Positions 1 to 6,965 are shown, counted from the first letter of the stretch. The stretch is DNA of 7,333 bases from an uncultured Gemmatimonadota bacterium (GCA_903906325.1 CAIVJV010000042.1:1-7333), one strand, 5' to 3'. The notes: generated from the letters alone by a model not told the origin. Translations and numbers: made by a program.

Positions 1-1743
1 ATCGAGCTCGAGTTCGCTGTAGCGGGCATCGGTGAGCTCGCTGAGGAGGCGCGAGGCGATCTCAGAGAGCTCGGGTCGGAGTGCGAAATTGAGGTCGGTC
101 CGAAGGTCCGAGTAGGCGCGATGGAGTTCCTCGTGCAACAGTCGCTCAGCCTCCAAGGTGGTGACCTGCGCGCGACGCGCCGCCACCGCCGCCGCCTCGG
201 CCCGCGCCCGCTCGACGGCGGCGCCCGCCATCTCCCACGTCGCCTTGGCCCCGGCGGCCCGCGTGCTCGCCGCCGCGAACGCCACCGCACAGGCGTCATG
301 ACGCTCGCGCAAGGCCGCGTCATCGGCCGACGGCGAGCCCAACGCGGCGAGACGCTCGGCGGCCTCGTCCCGCTGCGCCGCCAAGCGCGCGTGCCGCCCC
401 TCGCGCTCCGCGCGTTCCTGCCCTACCCCCTCGAGTCGGTCGAGGCTCCCCTCGAGCTGCGCCTGCTGCGCCTCGGCGACCTCGACCTGCTCACGCAGGG
501 TGCGCCGCCGCGCCTCACGGGTCGCGAGTTCCTCCGGCATCACCTCGAGCTGCCCCTGCCGACTCCGGAAGTAGGCGCCATCCGCCTCGACGGTCTCCAT
601 CTGACGCTCGAGGAGGTCGAGGACATCGCGATAGTGCGTGCCGAGGGGACGGGTGCAGGTGGGGCAATCGCCGTCCTCCCCGAGGGAGAGGAGGCGATCT
701 CGCTGGTCCCGGAGCTCGGCGTACTGCGCGCGCAGGGCGCGGAGTCGGGTCTCCACCTCCTGCTGCTCGCGCACCCAGGCGGTGTGGCGCTGGGCGATCT
801 CCTCCTCCAGCGTCGTGAGGGTCGCCCGCTGCGTCCCGATCGCCGCCTGACGGGCGGTCATCCGCTCACGCCGTTCGGTGGGACTCGCCCCGTCCATGCC
901 GGGGTCGAGCGTGGCGAGGTGGGTCTCGAGGGTCCCGTGCTCCGTCGCGAGGCGGTCGAGCTCGCGGGTCACCGCGACGAGCTCGCCCTCGATCGTGGCC
1001 TGCGCCGTCTCGAGCCGCTGGCGCGCCTCGCGCCCCTGTTGCGCGGCGAGCCAGCGCGGGGCGACGGCCTCGAGCGCCGCCTGGGCCGTGGTGACCGCCG
1101 CCGCCGCAGTCTCCCACGCCGCCGCCGCCCGGGCGAGGGTCTCCTCCGCCTCGACCACCACCGCCTCGACGACGGGACGCTCCGGGAGGCCGGCACACAG
1201 CCCGGCGATCTCATGCGTCAGGTCGCGTCGACGCTGCGCACAGGCATCCTGGGCCAGACGGAGCCGCTCATAGCCCAACACGCGCGAGAGGAATTGCGCC
1301 CGCTCCGTCGCGGAGAGCGCCTGCATCACCGCGAGTTCCTTCTGCCCCGTGAAATAGGTGTTGAAGAACTCCGTGCGCGTCATGCCGATGCGACGCTGCA
1401 GCAGCTCGGTCACGGTGGAGACCGCGTTCGCGATCGGCGTCGGGCCCTCGTCGAGGTAGAGCTCGGCCATCGTCAGCCCCCGCACGACGCGGTAGCGATG
1501 GCCGGCGAGGTCGAACTCGAGTTCGACGCGCACCGCGGCCCGCGGGGCGGCGCGGACGAAGCGGAGCGAGTCGCTCCCGCCGCGCACGGTGTGGCTGCCG
1601 TACAACGCCCAGGCGATCGCCTCCAGGATCGTCGACTTCCCCGCGCCATTGGGCCCGATGATCCCCGTGAGCCCCGCGGAGAAGACGAGTTCGCTCGCCA
1701 CATGCTGGCGGAAGTTCTGCAGCCGGAGCCGGCGGAGTCTCAT
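1..1743 (-). CDS. sbcC: SbcC/Rad50-type SMC ATPase, C-terminus cut by window edge
   Basis: Large subunit of the SbcCD (Rad50-Mre11) complex, which processes DNA double-strand ends and hairpins in an ATP-dependent way. The 581 residues in the window are the N-terminal lobe and both coiled-coil arms. The start MRLRRLRLQNF is typical of the family. Walker A is GPNGAGKST (residues 30-38, Lys36), and a Q-loop-like stretch FFNTYFTGQKEL lies near 126-137. An Ala/Glu/Arg/Leu-rich coiled coil begins around 150. The zinc hook is Cys360-Pro-Thr-Cys363, the return coil follows, and the C-terminal lobe begins at LTDARYSELELD (570-581). The ABC signature and Walker B lie beyond the edge. I chose ATG at 1743 because it gives the canonical N-terminus, overlaps the sbcD stop (ATGA) and has a GGAGG-type Shine-Dalgarno just upstream. 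No stop interrupts the frame. The hook sits early compared with well-known Rad50/SbcC proteins, suggesting short arms. Confidence 0.95.
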   Translation of the reverse strand, partial: MRLRRLRLQNFRQHVASELVFSAGLTGIIGPNGAGKSTILEAIAWALYGSHTVRGGSDSLRFVRAAPRAAVRVELEFDLAGHRYRVVRGLTMAELYLDEGPTPIANAVSTVTELLQRRIGMTRTEFFNTYFTGQKELAVMQALSATERAQFLSRVLGYERLRLAQDACAQRRRDLTHEIAGLCAGLPERPVVEAVVVEAEETLARAAAAWETAAAAVTTAQAALEAVAPRWLAAQQGREARQRLETAQATIEGELVAVTRELDRLATEHGTLETHLATLDPGMDGASPTERRERMTARQAAIGTQRATLTTLEEEIAQRHTAWVREQQEVETRLRALRAQYAELRDQRDRLLSLGEDGDCPTCTRPLGTHYRDVLDLLERQMETVEADGAYFRSRQGQLEVMPEELATREARRRTLREQVEVAEAQQAQLEGSLDRLEGVGQERAEREGRHARLAAQRDEAAERLAALGSPSADDAALRERHDACAVAFAAASTRAAGAKATWEMAGAAVERARAEAAAVAARRAQVTTLEAERLLHEELHRAYSDLRTDLNFALRPELSEIASRLLSELTDARYSELELD

Positions 1744-2930
1744 CCCTCCTCCCCGGCGAGGTCGCGCACCGGCTCGAGCGGCTCGGCGTCCGCGAGATAC
1801 CGCATCCCCAAGGCGACGAGCGCGTCCCGCGTCACCGTGGCGGGGAGCGCGCGGGAATGGAGCGTCGCGCGGAGCGTCTCCTCGAGGGAGGGACGCCGTC
1901 CGGGGGCCAGCGCCGCGCGCGGACGCACCGCCTCCGGGCGTCGGAGATCGAGATGGAGGTGCGTCGCGCGGCGCGCGAGCTCCCGGAGGACCCGATGGTC
2001 GAGGGTCCGCGCGATGTGGCGCGGCACGTCCCGCCCCACCACGCGGACGATCTTCCCGTCGATCCCCCCGGGGATCCGCGCGATCGCGGCCTGGATCGCG
2101 GCGTCGAGCGCCTCCGCTGACATCCCGCGCCCGTCGATGGCCGGCAGGTCGAGCACGGGGCGCGCCGGCGTGAGCGGATGGAAGGTCTGTCGGCCGGTCG
2201 TGAGATCCCGCTCGATGACGCCCTTGCCCGGCAGCTTGGTCGCTCGCTCCTCGGCGAGCTCCCCCCAGGGGTTGGTGCTCGTGTAATCGATCGAGCCCGA
2301 GTAGTAGACGTGATCGGCGATGCGGCGGTAGACGTGATAGTGCCCGAGCGCCACGTAGTCCCATCCGGGGCGAGTGACCTCGGCGAGGGGGATCTGCATG
2401 GCGGCGCGGTCCGCGGCGGCCCCGGCGGGGAGGATGCCCGGGACCTCCCCATGCATCACCAGCACGTTGTGGCGCGCCGTGGGATCCGGGGCGAGGTCGA
2501 CGGTCCCCGGCGGGAGATCGGGGACCGCGAGCACCGCACATCCCCAGGCCGGCAGGGCGATGCGCCGCGCCTCGCGGTCCGCGACGAGGCAGCGCTCGGG
2601 GCGCTCGAGCAGGCGCAGGATCCCCGAGCTCTCCGTCGAGCGCGGCATGTCGTGATTCCCCGCCGCGATGACCACCACCGTCGCCGGCAGGGCGTCGTGC
2701 AACCGCCCGAACTCCCGGACCGCGTGCAGGATCGCCGTGTTGGTCGGGCGGACCGTGTGGAAGACATCCCCTCCGATCACCACGAGCTCCGGCGCGAGGG
2801 CGATGACCCGATCGATGACGCGCGAGAAGGTCGCGGCGACATCGGCCTCGCGCTGATTCATCCCGGCGGGCGTCTGTCGATGGTACTGCCGGAAGCCGAG
2901 ATGGAGGTCCGAGAGATGGACGAGGCGCAT
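1740..2930 (-). CDS. sbcD: SbcD/Mre11-type exonuclease subunit (metallophosphoesterase)
   Basis: Nuclease subunit of SbcCD. Family members are Mn-dependent 3'-5' dsDNA exonucleases and hairpin endonucleases that work with the SbcC ATPase on stalled or broken DNA. The protein has 396 aa, a normal length. All phosphoesterase motifs are visible: DLHLG (Asp8, His10), GGDVFH (Asp55), GNHD (91-94; Asn92, His93), MHGE (His160) and GHYH (196-199; His197, His199). The region after about residue 230 is the expected capping and SbcC-binding part, with little sequence identity to check. The ATG at 2930 starts directly at the family N-terminus MRLVHLSDLHLG; the Shine-Dalgarno there is weak (a GAG about 4 nt upstream). 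Its stop overlaps the sbcC start, so the two subunits are probably made together in balanced amounts. The aminotransferase gene ends 36 nt upstream. Confidence 0.96.
   Translation of the reverse strand: MRLVHLSDLHLGFRQYHRQTPAGMNQREADVAATFSRVIDRVIALAPELVVIGGDVFHTVRPTNTAILHAVREFGRLHDALPATVVVIAAGNHDMPRSTESSGILRLLERPERCLVADREARRIALPAWGCAVLAVPDLPPGTVDLAPDPTARHNVLVMHGEVPGILPAGAAADRAAMQIPLAEVTRPGWDYVALGHYHVYRRIADHVYYSGSIDYTSTNPWGELAEERATKLPGKGVIERDLTTGRQTFHPLTPARPVLDLPAIDGRGMSAEALDAAIQAAIARIPGGIDGKIVRVVGRDVPRHIARTLDHRVLRELARRATHLHLDLRRPEAVRPRAALAPGRRPSLEETLRATLHSRALPATVTRDALVALGMRYLADAEPLEPVRDLAGEEG
1744..1754 (-). promoter_or_regulatory. Ribosome binding site of sbcC, inside sbcD
   Basis: Read on the minus strand this is GGGGAGGAGGG directly before the ATG of sbcC. 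The GGAGG core is 4 nt from the start, or slightly overlapping alternatives can be used. It lies in the last codons of sbcD. With the ATGA overlap it fixes the sbcC start and suggests translational coupling. Confidence 0.7.
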
Positions 2931-2966
2931 CGCGCTCAGCTCGCCCGTCGGCCGCGCGTCACCGAC

Positions 2967-4169
2967 TCACGCACGCATCGCGCGGGCCACGCGCGCGATG
3001 CGGTGGCAGGCCTCGACGACCTGCGCCTGATCGGCGGCGTAGGAGACCCGCACCCAATCCGGCGTGCGGAACGCGGAGCCCGGCACGATCGCCACTCCCG
3101 CCTCATCGAGCAGCGCGGCGCAGAAGGCGCCTCCGGCATCGGGGACCGTCCCCGCCCCAGGCGCCTCGAAGTAGAAGTAGAACGCCCCCGCGGGATCGAG
3201 CACCCGCAGGCCGGCGTCACGGAGGATCGGGAGCGCGGCGTCCCGCCGCCGCTTGAACTCGGCGACCATCGCCCGCACCGCCGCCTCCACCGGCTCCCCG
3301 ATCGTGAGGGCCGCGAGCGCGGCATGCTGGGAGACCGCCGCCGCATTCGACGTGGTGTGCGACTGCAGCGCATTCATCGCCTTCGCGACCGGGGTCGGGG
3401 AGATGGTCCACCCGATGCGCCACCCCGTCATGGCGTACGCCTTCGCCACCCCATTCACGACGACCAGGTGATCACGATGCGTCGCGACGTCGAGGGCGCT
3501 CGGCGCCGGCGCATCATAGGCGATGCGGACATAGATCTCGTCGCTGATCACCCACCACCCGCGCGCGGCGGCGAGGTCGAGGATCGCGCGCAACTCGTCG
3601 GGCGCATAGACCGATCCCGTGGGGTTGCTCGGGGAGTTGAGCATCACCCCCGTGGTCCGGGGCGTCGCGGCGCGCGCGAGGCGCTCGGGATCGACCTTGA
3701 ACCCGCGGGCCGGATCCCCGTGCACCTCGATCGCATTCGCCCGGGCGAGTCCGACCATCTCGTAGTAGCTCGTCCAGCTCGGCGTGGGGACGAGCACGTC
3801 ATCGCCCGGGCCGAAGAGCACCACACAGGCGTTGTAGAGCGACTGCTTGGACCCCGTGGAGACCACGATGTCCGCGGCGGTCACGCGATCGGGGCCTTGA
3901 TACGCGGCGTTCGCGGCGGCGGCGATCGCCTCACGGAGCGGCAGGATCCCCTCGGTGGCGGTGTAGCGCGTCGCGCCGGCGTCGATCGCGGCCTGCGCCG
4001 CCTGCCGGATCGGCGCCGGCGTGTCGAAGTCGGGTTCCCCGGCACCCAGGTCGATCACCTCGCGCCCCTGCGCCTTCAACGCCTTCGCCCGCTGGGAGAC
4101 CGCGATCGTCGCGGACTCCCGGAGCGCCGCGATGTTCGCCGAGGGGTGAAAGACGAGCGGGGTGGACAC
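2967..4169 (-). CDS. Class I PLP-dependent aminotransferase, aspartate aminotransferase (Ib) type
   Basis: Cytosolic fold-type I transaminase, most likely aspartate + 2-oxoglutarate to oxaloacetate + glutamate; related substrates such as prephenate cannot be excluded. The protein has 400 aa, normal for the family. Visible motifs are LGAGEPDFDTP (41-51), RYTATEGILPLREAI (68-82), STGSKQSLYN (104-113), NSPSNPTG (178-185; Asn182), SDEIY (209-213; Asp210, Tyr213), NGVAKAYAMTGWRIGW (239-254; PLP-binding Lys243, Arg251) and WVRVSYA (Arg374, for the alpha-carboxylate). Lys108 falls where subgroup Ib enzymes such as the Thermus AspAT carry the lysine that binds the substrate side-chain carboxylate, which favours an acidic substrate. 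The frame stays open upstream, but the GTG at 4169 has a GGAGG 6 nt before it and gives a family-like N-terminus. It resembles aspC/aspB products; I give no symbol because the exact substrate is not proved. sbcD follows 36 nt downstream with no terminator seen. Confidence 0.93.
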   Translation of the reverse strand: MSTPLVFHPSANIAALRESATIAVSQRAKALKAQGREVIDLGAGEPDFDTPAPIRQAAQAAIDAGATRYTATEGILPLREAIAAAANAAYQGPDRVTAADIVVSTGSKQSLYNACVVLFGPGDDVLVPTPSWTSYYEMVGLARANAIEVHGDPARGFKVDPERLARAATPRTTGVMLNSPSNPTGSVYAPDELRAILDLAAARGWWVISDEIYVRIAYDAPAPSALDVATHRDHLVVVNGVAKAYAMTGWRIGWTISPTPVAKAMNALQSHTTSNAAAVSQHAALAALTIGEPVEAAVRAMVAEFKRRRDAALPILRDAGLRVLDPAGAFYFYFEAPGAGTVPDAGGAFCAALLDEAGVAIVPGSAFRTPDWVRVSYAADQAQVVEACHRIARVARAMRA

Positions 4170-4175
4170 GAACGA

Positions 4176-4180
4176 CCTCC
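4176..4180 (-). promoter_or_regulatory. Ribosome binding site of the aminotransferase gene
   Basis: GGAGG on the minus strand, 6 nt before the GTG at 4169. It decides the start against the long open extension further upstream. Confidence 0.75.
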
Positions 4181-4220
4181 GAGAGACGACGCAGGGAAGG
4201 GAGCCATCGGACGACGGCGA

Positions 4221-4242
4221 CGCGGAATCGCTATATTCCGCG
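4221..4242. repeat. Perfect 8-bp inverted repeat, candidate operator
   Basis: The arms are CGCGGAAT (4221-4228) and ATTCCGCG (4235-4242), perfectly complementary, around a 6-nt centre CGCTAT. It lies midway between two divergent genes and overlaps the only AT-rich -10-like box in the gap. That fits a dimeric repressor site acting on one or both promoters. It has no following T-run, so it is not a Rho-independent terminator. No bound regulator can be named from the sequence. Confidence 0.5.
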
Positions 4243-4298
4243 CTCGCCTGAGTGTACCACACGCGCCCCTCGTGGCGCCATTGAAAACCGAGTCTGCC

Positions 4299-5708
4299 GT
4301 GACCCCTTCCCCACGCGAGACGGCCCGTGCCCTCTCCGGTACCGTCCGTTCCGCCCATGTGGCGCACTTCCTGCCCCCGGATTGGGCCCGTGTCGCGCAG
4401 CTCACCCTGCCCGCCGTGGAGCGCCTCGCCCCCGAGGGGCCGGGCACCCAGCTCCTCCTCCTCGTCCCTGATGCCGGCGCGGCCACCGCGCTCGCACGGG
4501 CGCTCGCGCGCCTGATCGCACCGGACGCCGCGGCGCCTCGCGTGGTCGCGGCGACCACCCCGGCCCGGGCGCGTCGGCTCCTGGCGGCCGGCCCCGCCCC
4601 GGTGGTCATCGGGTCGCCGGCGGTGATCGCCGACGTGCTCGCGACCTCGGGGGCCTCGCTCGGTGGCGTGACCACCGTCGGCTTCGTCGCTGCGGACGAG
4701 CTCGATGCCGAGGATCCCGCGCTCGCGACGGTCCTCGCCGAGGTGCCGAAGGAGGCCGCGCGCTGGCTCACCGCGCTCTCGGCGACGCCGAGCGTGGAGC
4801 GCGTGATCGAGCGCCACCTCCATAAGGCGCGGCGCGTGACCGAGGACCTCGTCCCCGCCGCCGCAGCGACGCCGAGCACGACCGATGCGGCGACGTGGGT
4901 GGTGACCACGGTGGGCGCGCCCGAGGAGACGCTCCCGATGATCCTGGATGAGGTCGACGTCCCCTCCACGGCCATCGTGACCGATGATCCCGCGTGTGCC
5001 GAGCGCGCGCGTCAGCTCATCCGGTCGCTCGGGTACACCGATCCCGCCCTCGTCACGGTCACCGAGGGGGAGCTCGCCGCGAACGCGGCGCTCGTCATCG
5101 TGCTGGGACTCCCGACCGGCTCGCGCTGGGCGGCGGTGACCGCCGCGCATCCCGCGCAGACCATCGTCGTCGTCCCCCCGCGGCACCACCTGGCGCTGCG
5201 ACAGGTCATCGGGGAGACGCGGCTCCTCCCCTTCGGCGCCGCCGGGACGATCGATCGGGCGCGGACCGCGGAGGCGCGGGTGCGCAGCGAGTTGCGGACG
5301 ATCCTCGGCACCGGGCTCCCGGCGCATGAGATCCTCGCGCTCGAGCCGCTCCTCGCCTCGTACGACGGCGTGGAGATCGCCGCCGCCGCCCTGCGCCTGC
5401 TCGAGCAGACGCGCGCCGCGCAGAACGAGCTCGTGCAGGCCGCGGTCCGCCGGGTCCGCGACCAGCATCAGCAGGAGAAGGAGGCGGCACGACTCGCGGA
5501 GCGCGAGCGGGACCCGCGGGGGGGGCGCGAGTGCCGTGATCGCGGCCCGAAGCCCGGTGGCTTCGGCGCCCGCGGGCCGCGGGGGGGCCCCGCGCGCGGC
5601 GAGGGACCACGGGGTGGACCGGGACGCGGGGGGCCGCGACGTGAGGGTGACGGGCCGCGAGGCCCGCGGAGTGGCCCGCCGCGCGGGGGTCCGAGGGCCC
5701 CGCGATGA
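4299..5708 (+). CDS. Degenerate DEAD-box helicase-like protein with C-terminal RG-rich tail
   Basis: 469 aa, reading as two RecA-like helicase domains that have lost key residues. Domain 1: LTLPAVERL then LLLLVPDAGAATALARAL (52-69, motif Ia region), PVVIGSPAVIADVL (101-114, in place of TPGR), FVAADELD (129-136; DEAD replaced by Asp133-Glu-Leu-Asp136) and LSAT (160-163, motif III intact). Walker A should precede residue 35, but no GxGKT is present (DWARVAQLT stands there). Domain 2 starts near 223. LVIVLGLPTGSRW (265-277) matches the segment before motif VI, but no HRxGRxGR follows. EILALEPLLASYDGVEIAAAALRLL (344-368) resembles the end of DEAD-box cores. Residues 403-469 form a disordered, basic Arg/Gly/Pro tail typical of RNA binding. 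I infer an RNA-binding pseudo-helicase without normal ATPase activity. The start is uncertain: GTG 4299 (weak GAG upstream), TTG 4281 or GTG 4272 are all in frame. Its stop overlaps tdk (ATGA). High GC3 and an uninterrupted frame argue against a pseudogene. Confidence 0.75.
   Translation: MTPSPRETARALSGTVRSAHVAHFLPPDWARVAQLTLPAVERLAPEGPGTQLLLLVPDAGAATALARALARLIAPDAAAPRVVAATTPARARRLLAAGPAPVVIGSPAVIADVLATSGASLGGVTTVGFVAADELDAEDPALATVLAEVPKEAARWLTALSATPSVERVIERHLHKARRVTEDLVPAAAATPSTTDAATWVVTTVGAPEETLPMILDEVDVPSTAIVTDDPACAERARQLIRSLGYTDPALVTVTEGELAANAALVIVLGLPTGSRWAAVTAAHPAQTIVVVPPRHHLALRQVIGETRLLPFGAAGTIDRARTAEARVRSELRTILGTGLPAHEILALEPLLASYDGVEIAAAALRLLEQTRAAQNELVQAAVRRVRDQHQQEKEAARLAERERDPRGGRECRDRGPKPGGFGARGPRGGPARGEGPRGGPGRGGPRREGDGPRGPRSGPPRGGPRAPR
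5505..5705 (+). other. Arg/Gly-rich tail-coding segment (RGG-like domain)
   Basis: Encodes residues 403-469 of the helicase-like protein, built of irregular PRGG, ARGP and GRGG units with several prolines and almost no hydrophobic residues. Such tails in DEAD-box proteins bind RNA non-specifically and promote condensation (family knowledge). A helical, charged linker (about 372-402) precedes it. The DNA is an imperfect G/C-rich repeat with G-runs of 8 (5518-5525) and 7 (5581-5587). Confidence 0.8.
5693..5697 (+). promoter_or_regulatory. Ribosome binding site of tdk
   Basis: GAGGG, 7 nt before the ATG at 5705, lying within the last codons of the upstream gene. It supports ATG 5705 as the true start and coupled translation. 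Confidence 0.55.
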
Positions 5709-6322
5709 GTGGCACGTTGCAACTCACCGGCGGATGGATCGAGGTCGTCGCCGGCGTGATGTTCAGCGGCAAGAGCGAGGAGCTGATCCGCCGCGTGCGA
5801 CGCGCGATGATCGCCAAGAAGCGCGTGCAGGTCTTCAAGTCGCACCTCGATGATCGCTACGCGGGGGGGATCCACGCCGTCGGGAGCCATGACGGGCGGA
5901 CCATCGAGGCGATCCCGGTCGACTCGGCACGCCAGATCGCGCTGCGACTCGATCCGATGGCCCAGGTGATCGCGGTGGACGAGGTGCAGTTCCTGGATGC
6001 GGGGATCGTCGCCCTCGCCAACGACCTCGCGGCGCGTGGCCGCCGGGTGATCCTCGCCGGCACCGACACCGACTTCCGGGGCGAACCCTTCGGGATGATG
6101 CCGCAACTCATGTGCGTGGCCGAGGTGGTCGACAAGCTGCACGCGATCTGCGTGCGGTGTGGGGCGCCGGCCTGTCGCAACCAGCGCCTGATCGATGGGC
6201 GGCCGGCGGCCTACGATTCCCCGGTGGTGATGGTGGGCGGTGCCGACAGCTATGAGGCGCGCTGCCGCGCCTGCCACGACGTCGCCCCACCGGCGGGCGG
6301 CGGTCAACTCTCCCTCGCCTGA
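5705..6322 (+). CDS. tdk: Thymidine kinase (type II)
   Basis: Cytosolic salvage enzyme: thymidine + ATP to dTMP + ADP. 205 aa, normal for the zinc-containing TK1-like family. The P-loop is GVMFSGKSEEL (17-27; Lys23), with Val where Pro or Ser is usual at position 18. DDRY is at 49-52. The Walker B/catalytic segment is VDEVQF (91-96; Asp92, catalytic Glu93). DTDFRGEPFG (121-130) precedes the thymidine-binding lasso. The structural zinc ligands are Cys149, Cys152, Cys187 and Cys190 (CVRC and CRACH), and the lasso motif VGGADSYEARC (177-187) is intact. The ATG overlaps the stop of the helicase-like gene and has a GAGGG ribosome site. coaE follows after 11 nt, so these genes are probably one transcript. 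Confidence 0.96.
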   Translation: MSGTLQLTGGWIEVVAGVMFSGKSEELIRRVRRAMIAKKRVQVFKSHLDDRYAGGIHAVGSHDGRTIEAIPVDSARQIALRLDPMAQVIAVDEVQFLDAGIVALANDLAARGRRVILAGTDTDFRGEPFGMMPQLMCVAEVVDKLHAICVRCGAPACRNQRLIDGRPAAYDSPVVMVGGADSYEARCRACHDVAPPAGGGQLSLA

Positions 6323-6333
6323 GCCCCGCCCCG

Positions 6334-6939
6334 GTGCGCACCATCGGCCTCACCGGGAACATCGCCGCGGGCAAGTCGGCGGTCGCCGCGCGGCTGCGTG
6401 CGCACGGGTTCCCGGTGATCGACGCCGATGCGCTGGCACGCGAGGTGGTGGCGCCCGGGGAGCCGGCGTACGAGGCGATCATCGCGCGCTGGGGGGATCG
6501 CGTCCGGGCCGCCGACGGCACGCTCGACCGTGCGGCCCTCCGGACGATCGTCTTCGCCGACGCCACCGAGCGCGCCGCCCTCGAGGCGATCACGCATCCC
6601 GCGATCCAGGCCCGGCGCGTGCGACGTGTGGCCGAGGCCGCAGCCCACGGCGCATCGGTCGTGATCCTCGACATCCCGCTCCTCTTCGAGGCCGGCCTCA
6701 CGACAACGGTGGACCGCATCCTCCTCGTCGACGCGCCCGTGGCGGAACGCCGACGACGCCTCATGGCGGATCGCGGCCTCTCGGCGGCGGAGGCCGATGC
6801 GATGATCGCCGCGCAATGGCCCGCCGGCGAGAAGCGCGCCCAGGCCGACTGGATCATCGAGAACGACGGCTCGCGCGCGGTGCTGGCGCAGCGTGTCGAC
6901 GCCCTCGTCCCCGCCCTCCGCACCGCGGATCCAACTTGA
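6334..6939 (+). CDS. coaE: Dephospho-CoA kinase
   Basis: Catalyses the last step of coenzyme A synthesis: dephospho-CoA + ATP to CoA + ADP, in the cytosol. 201 aa, normal length. The P-loop TGNIAAGKS (7-15; Lys14) follows a family-typical N-terminus RTIGLTG. IDADALAREV (29-38) is the conserved DAD segment, THP (87-89) and LDIPLLFEAG (112-121) are the CoaE signature, and the LID region follows with the Arg-rich AERRRRLMADRG (about 139-150). The GTG at 6334 is chosen because it places the P-loop at the usual distance from the N-terminus. The Shine-Dalgarno is poor (only a GAG at the tdk stop), which suggests dependence on translation of tdk 11 nt upstream. The stop codon lies in the candidate -35 box of gcvH. 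Confidence 0.95.
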   Translation: MRTIGLTGNIAAGKSAVAARLRAHGFPVIDADALAREVVAPGEPAYEAIIARWGDRVRAADGTLDRAALRTIVFADATERAALEAITHPAIQARRVRRVAEAAAHGASVVILDIPLLFEAGLTTTVDRILLVDAPVAERRRRLMADRGLSAAEADAMIAAQWPAGEKRAQADWIIENDGSRAVLAQRVDALVPALRTADPT

Positions 6940-6965
6940 CCACCCCCCCACGGACGGCGTAGCCT
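6936..6965 (+). promoter_or_regulatory. Candidate promoter of gcvH
   Basis: TTGACC (6936-6941) and TAGCCT (6960-6965) are separated by 18 bp, close to a sigma-70-type -35/-10 arrangement. The -35 box matches well; the -10 box matches only at its key T, A and final T. Transcription would start near 6972, leaving a leader of about 36 nt before the GTG of gcvH. The -35 box overlaps the coaE stop codon. Confidence 0.45.

Larger units (their letters stand above)
4170..4298. promoter_or_regulatory. Divergent intergenic promoter region
   Basis: This stretch separates the leftward aminotransferase-sbcD-sbcC genes from the rightward helicase-like-tdk-coaE genes, so it should contain promoters for both directions. 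It is locally less GC-rich around 4225-4240. TATATT at 4232-4237 is a plausible -10 box for the plus strand, and the overlapping TATAGC on the minus strand could serve the aminotransferase. I see no convincing -35 hexamer at the right spacing in either direction, so the promoter calls are tentative. The inverted repeat at 4221-4242 is annotated separately. Confidence 0.5.

Noticed and set aside
121..2286. Plus-strand open frame of about 720 codons.
   Set aside because: It lies antisense and codon-aligned to sbcC, which has clear Walker A, hook and C-lobe motifs. Its product is rich in Arg, Gly and Leu with no family features. GC-rich codons leave few stops on the opposite strand.
2178..4298. 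Upstream in-frame extension of the helicase-like gene, which would add about 700 residues.
   Set aside because: This part is antisense to sbcD and the aminotransferase, both well supported. Its product is low-complexity and Arg/Asp/Gly-rich, and the intergenic region with a promoter-like box lies before 4299.
4170..5468. Minus-strand open extension upstream of the aminotransferase.
   Set aside because: It is antisense to the helicase-like gene. The GTG at 4169 has a good ribosome site and gives a normal 400-residue enzyme.
4299..5708. Helicase-like gene considered as a pseudogene.
   Set aside because: There is no frameshift or internal stop, third positions are strongly G/C as in neighbours, and its end is coupled to tdk by ATGA. 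Motif loss is therefore more likely divergence than decay.
5468..6307. Minus-strand open frame of 279 codons opposite tdk and the RG tail.
   Set aside because: It is antisense to tdk, whose motifs are complete. The Pro/Arg/Gly-rich product is simply the complement of the repeat-rich tail.
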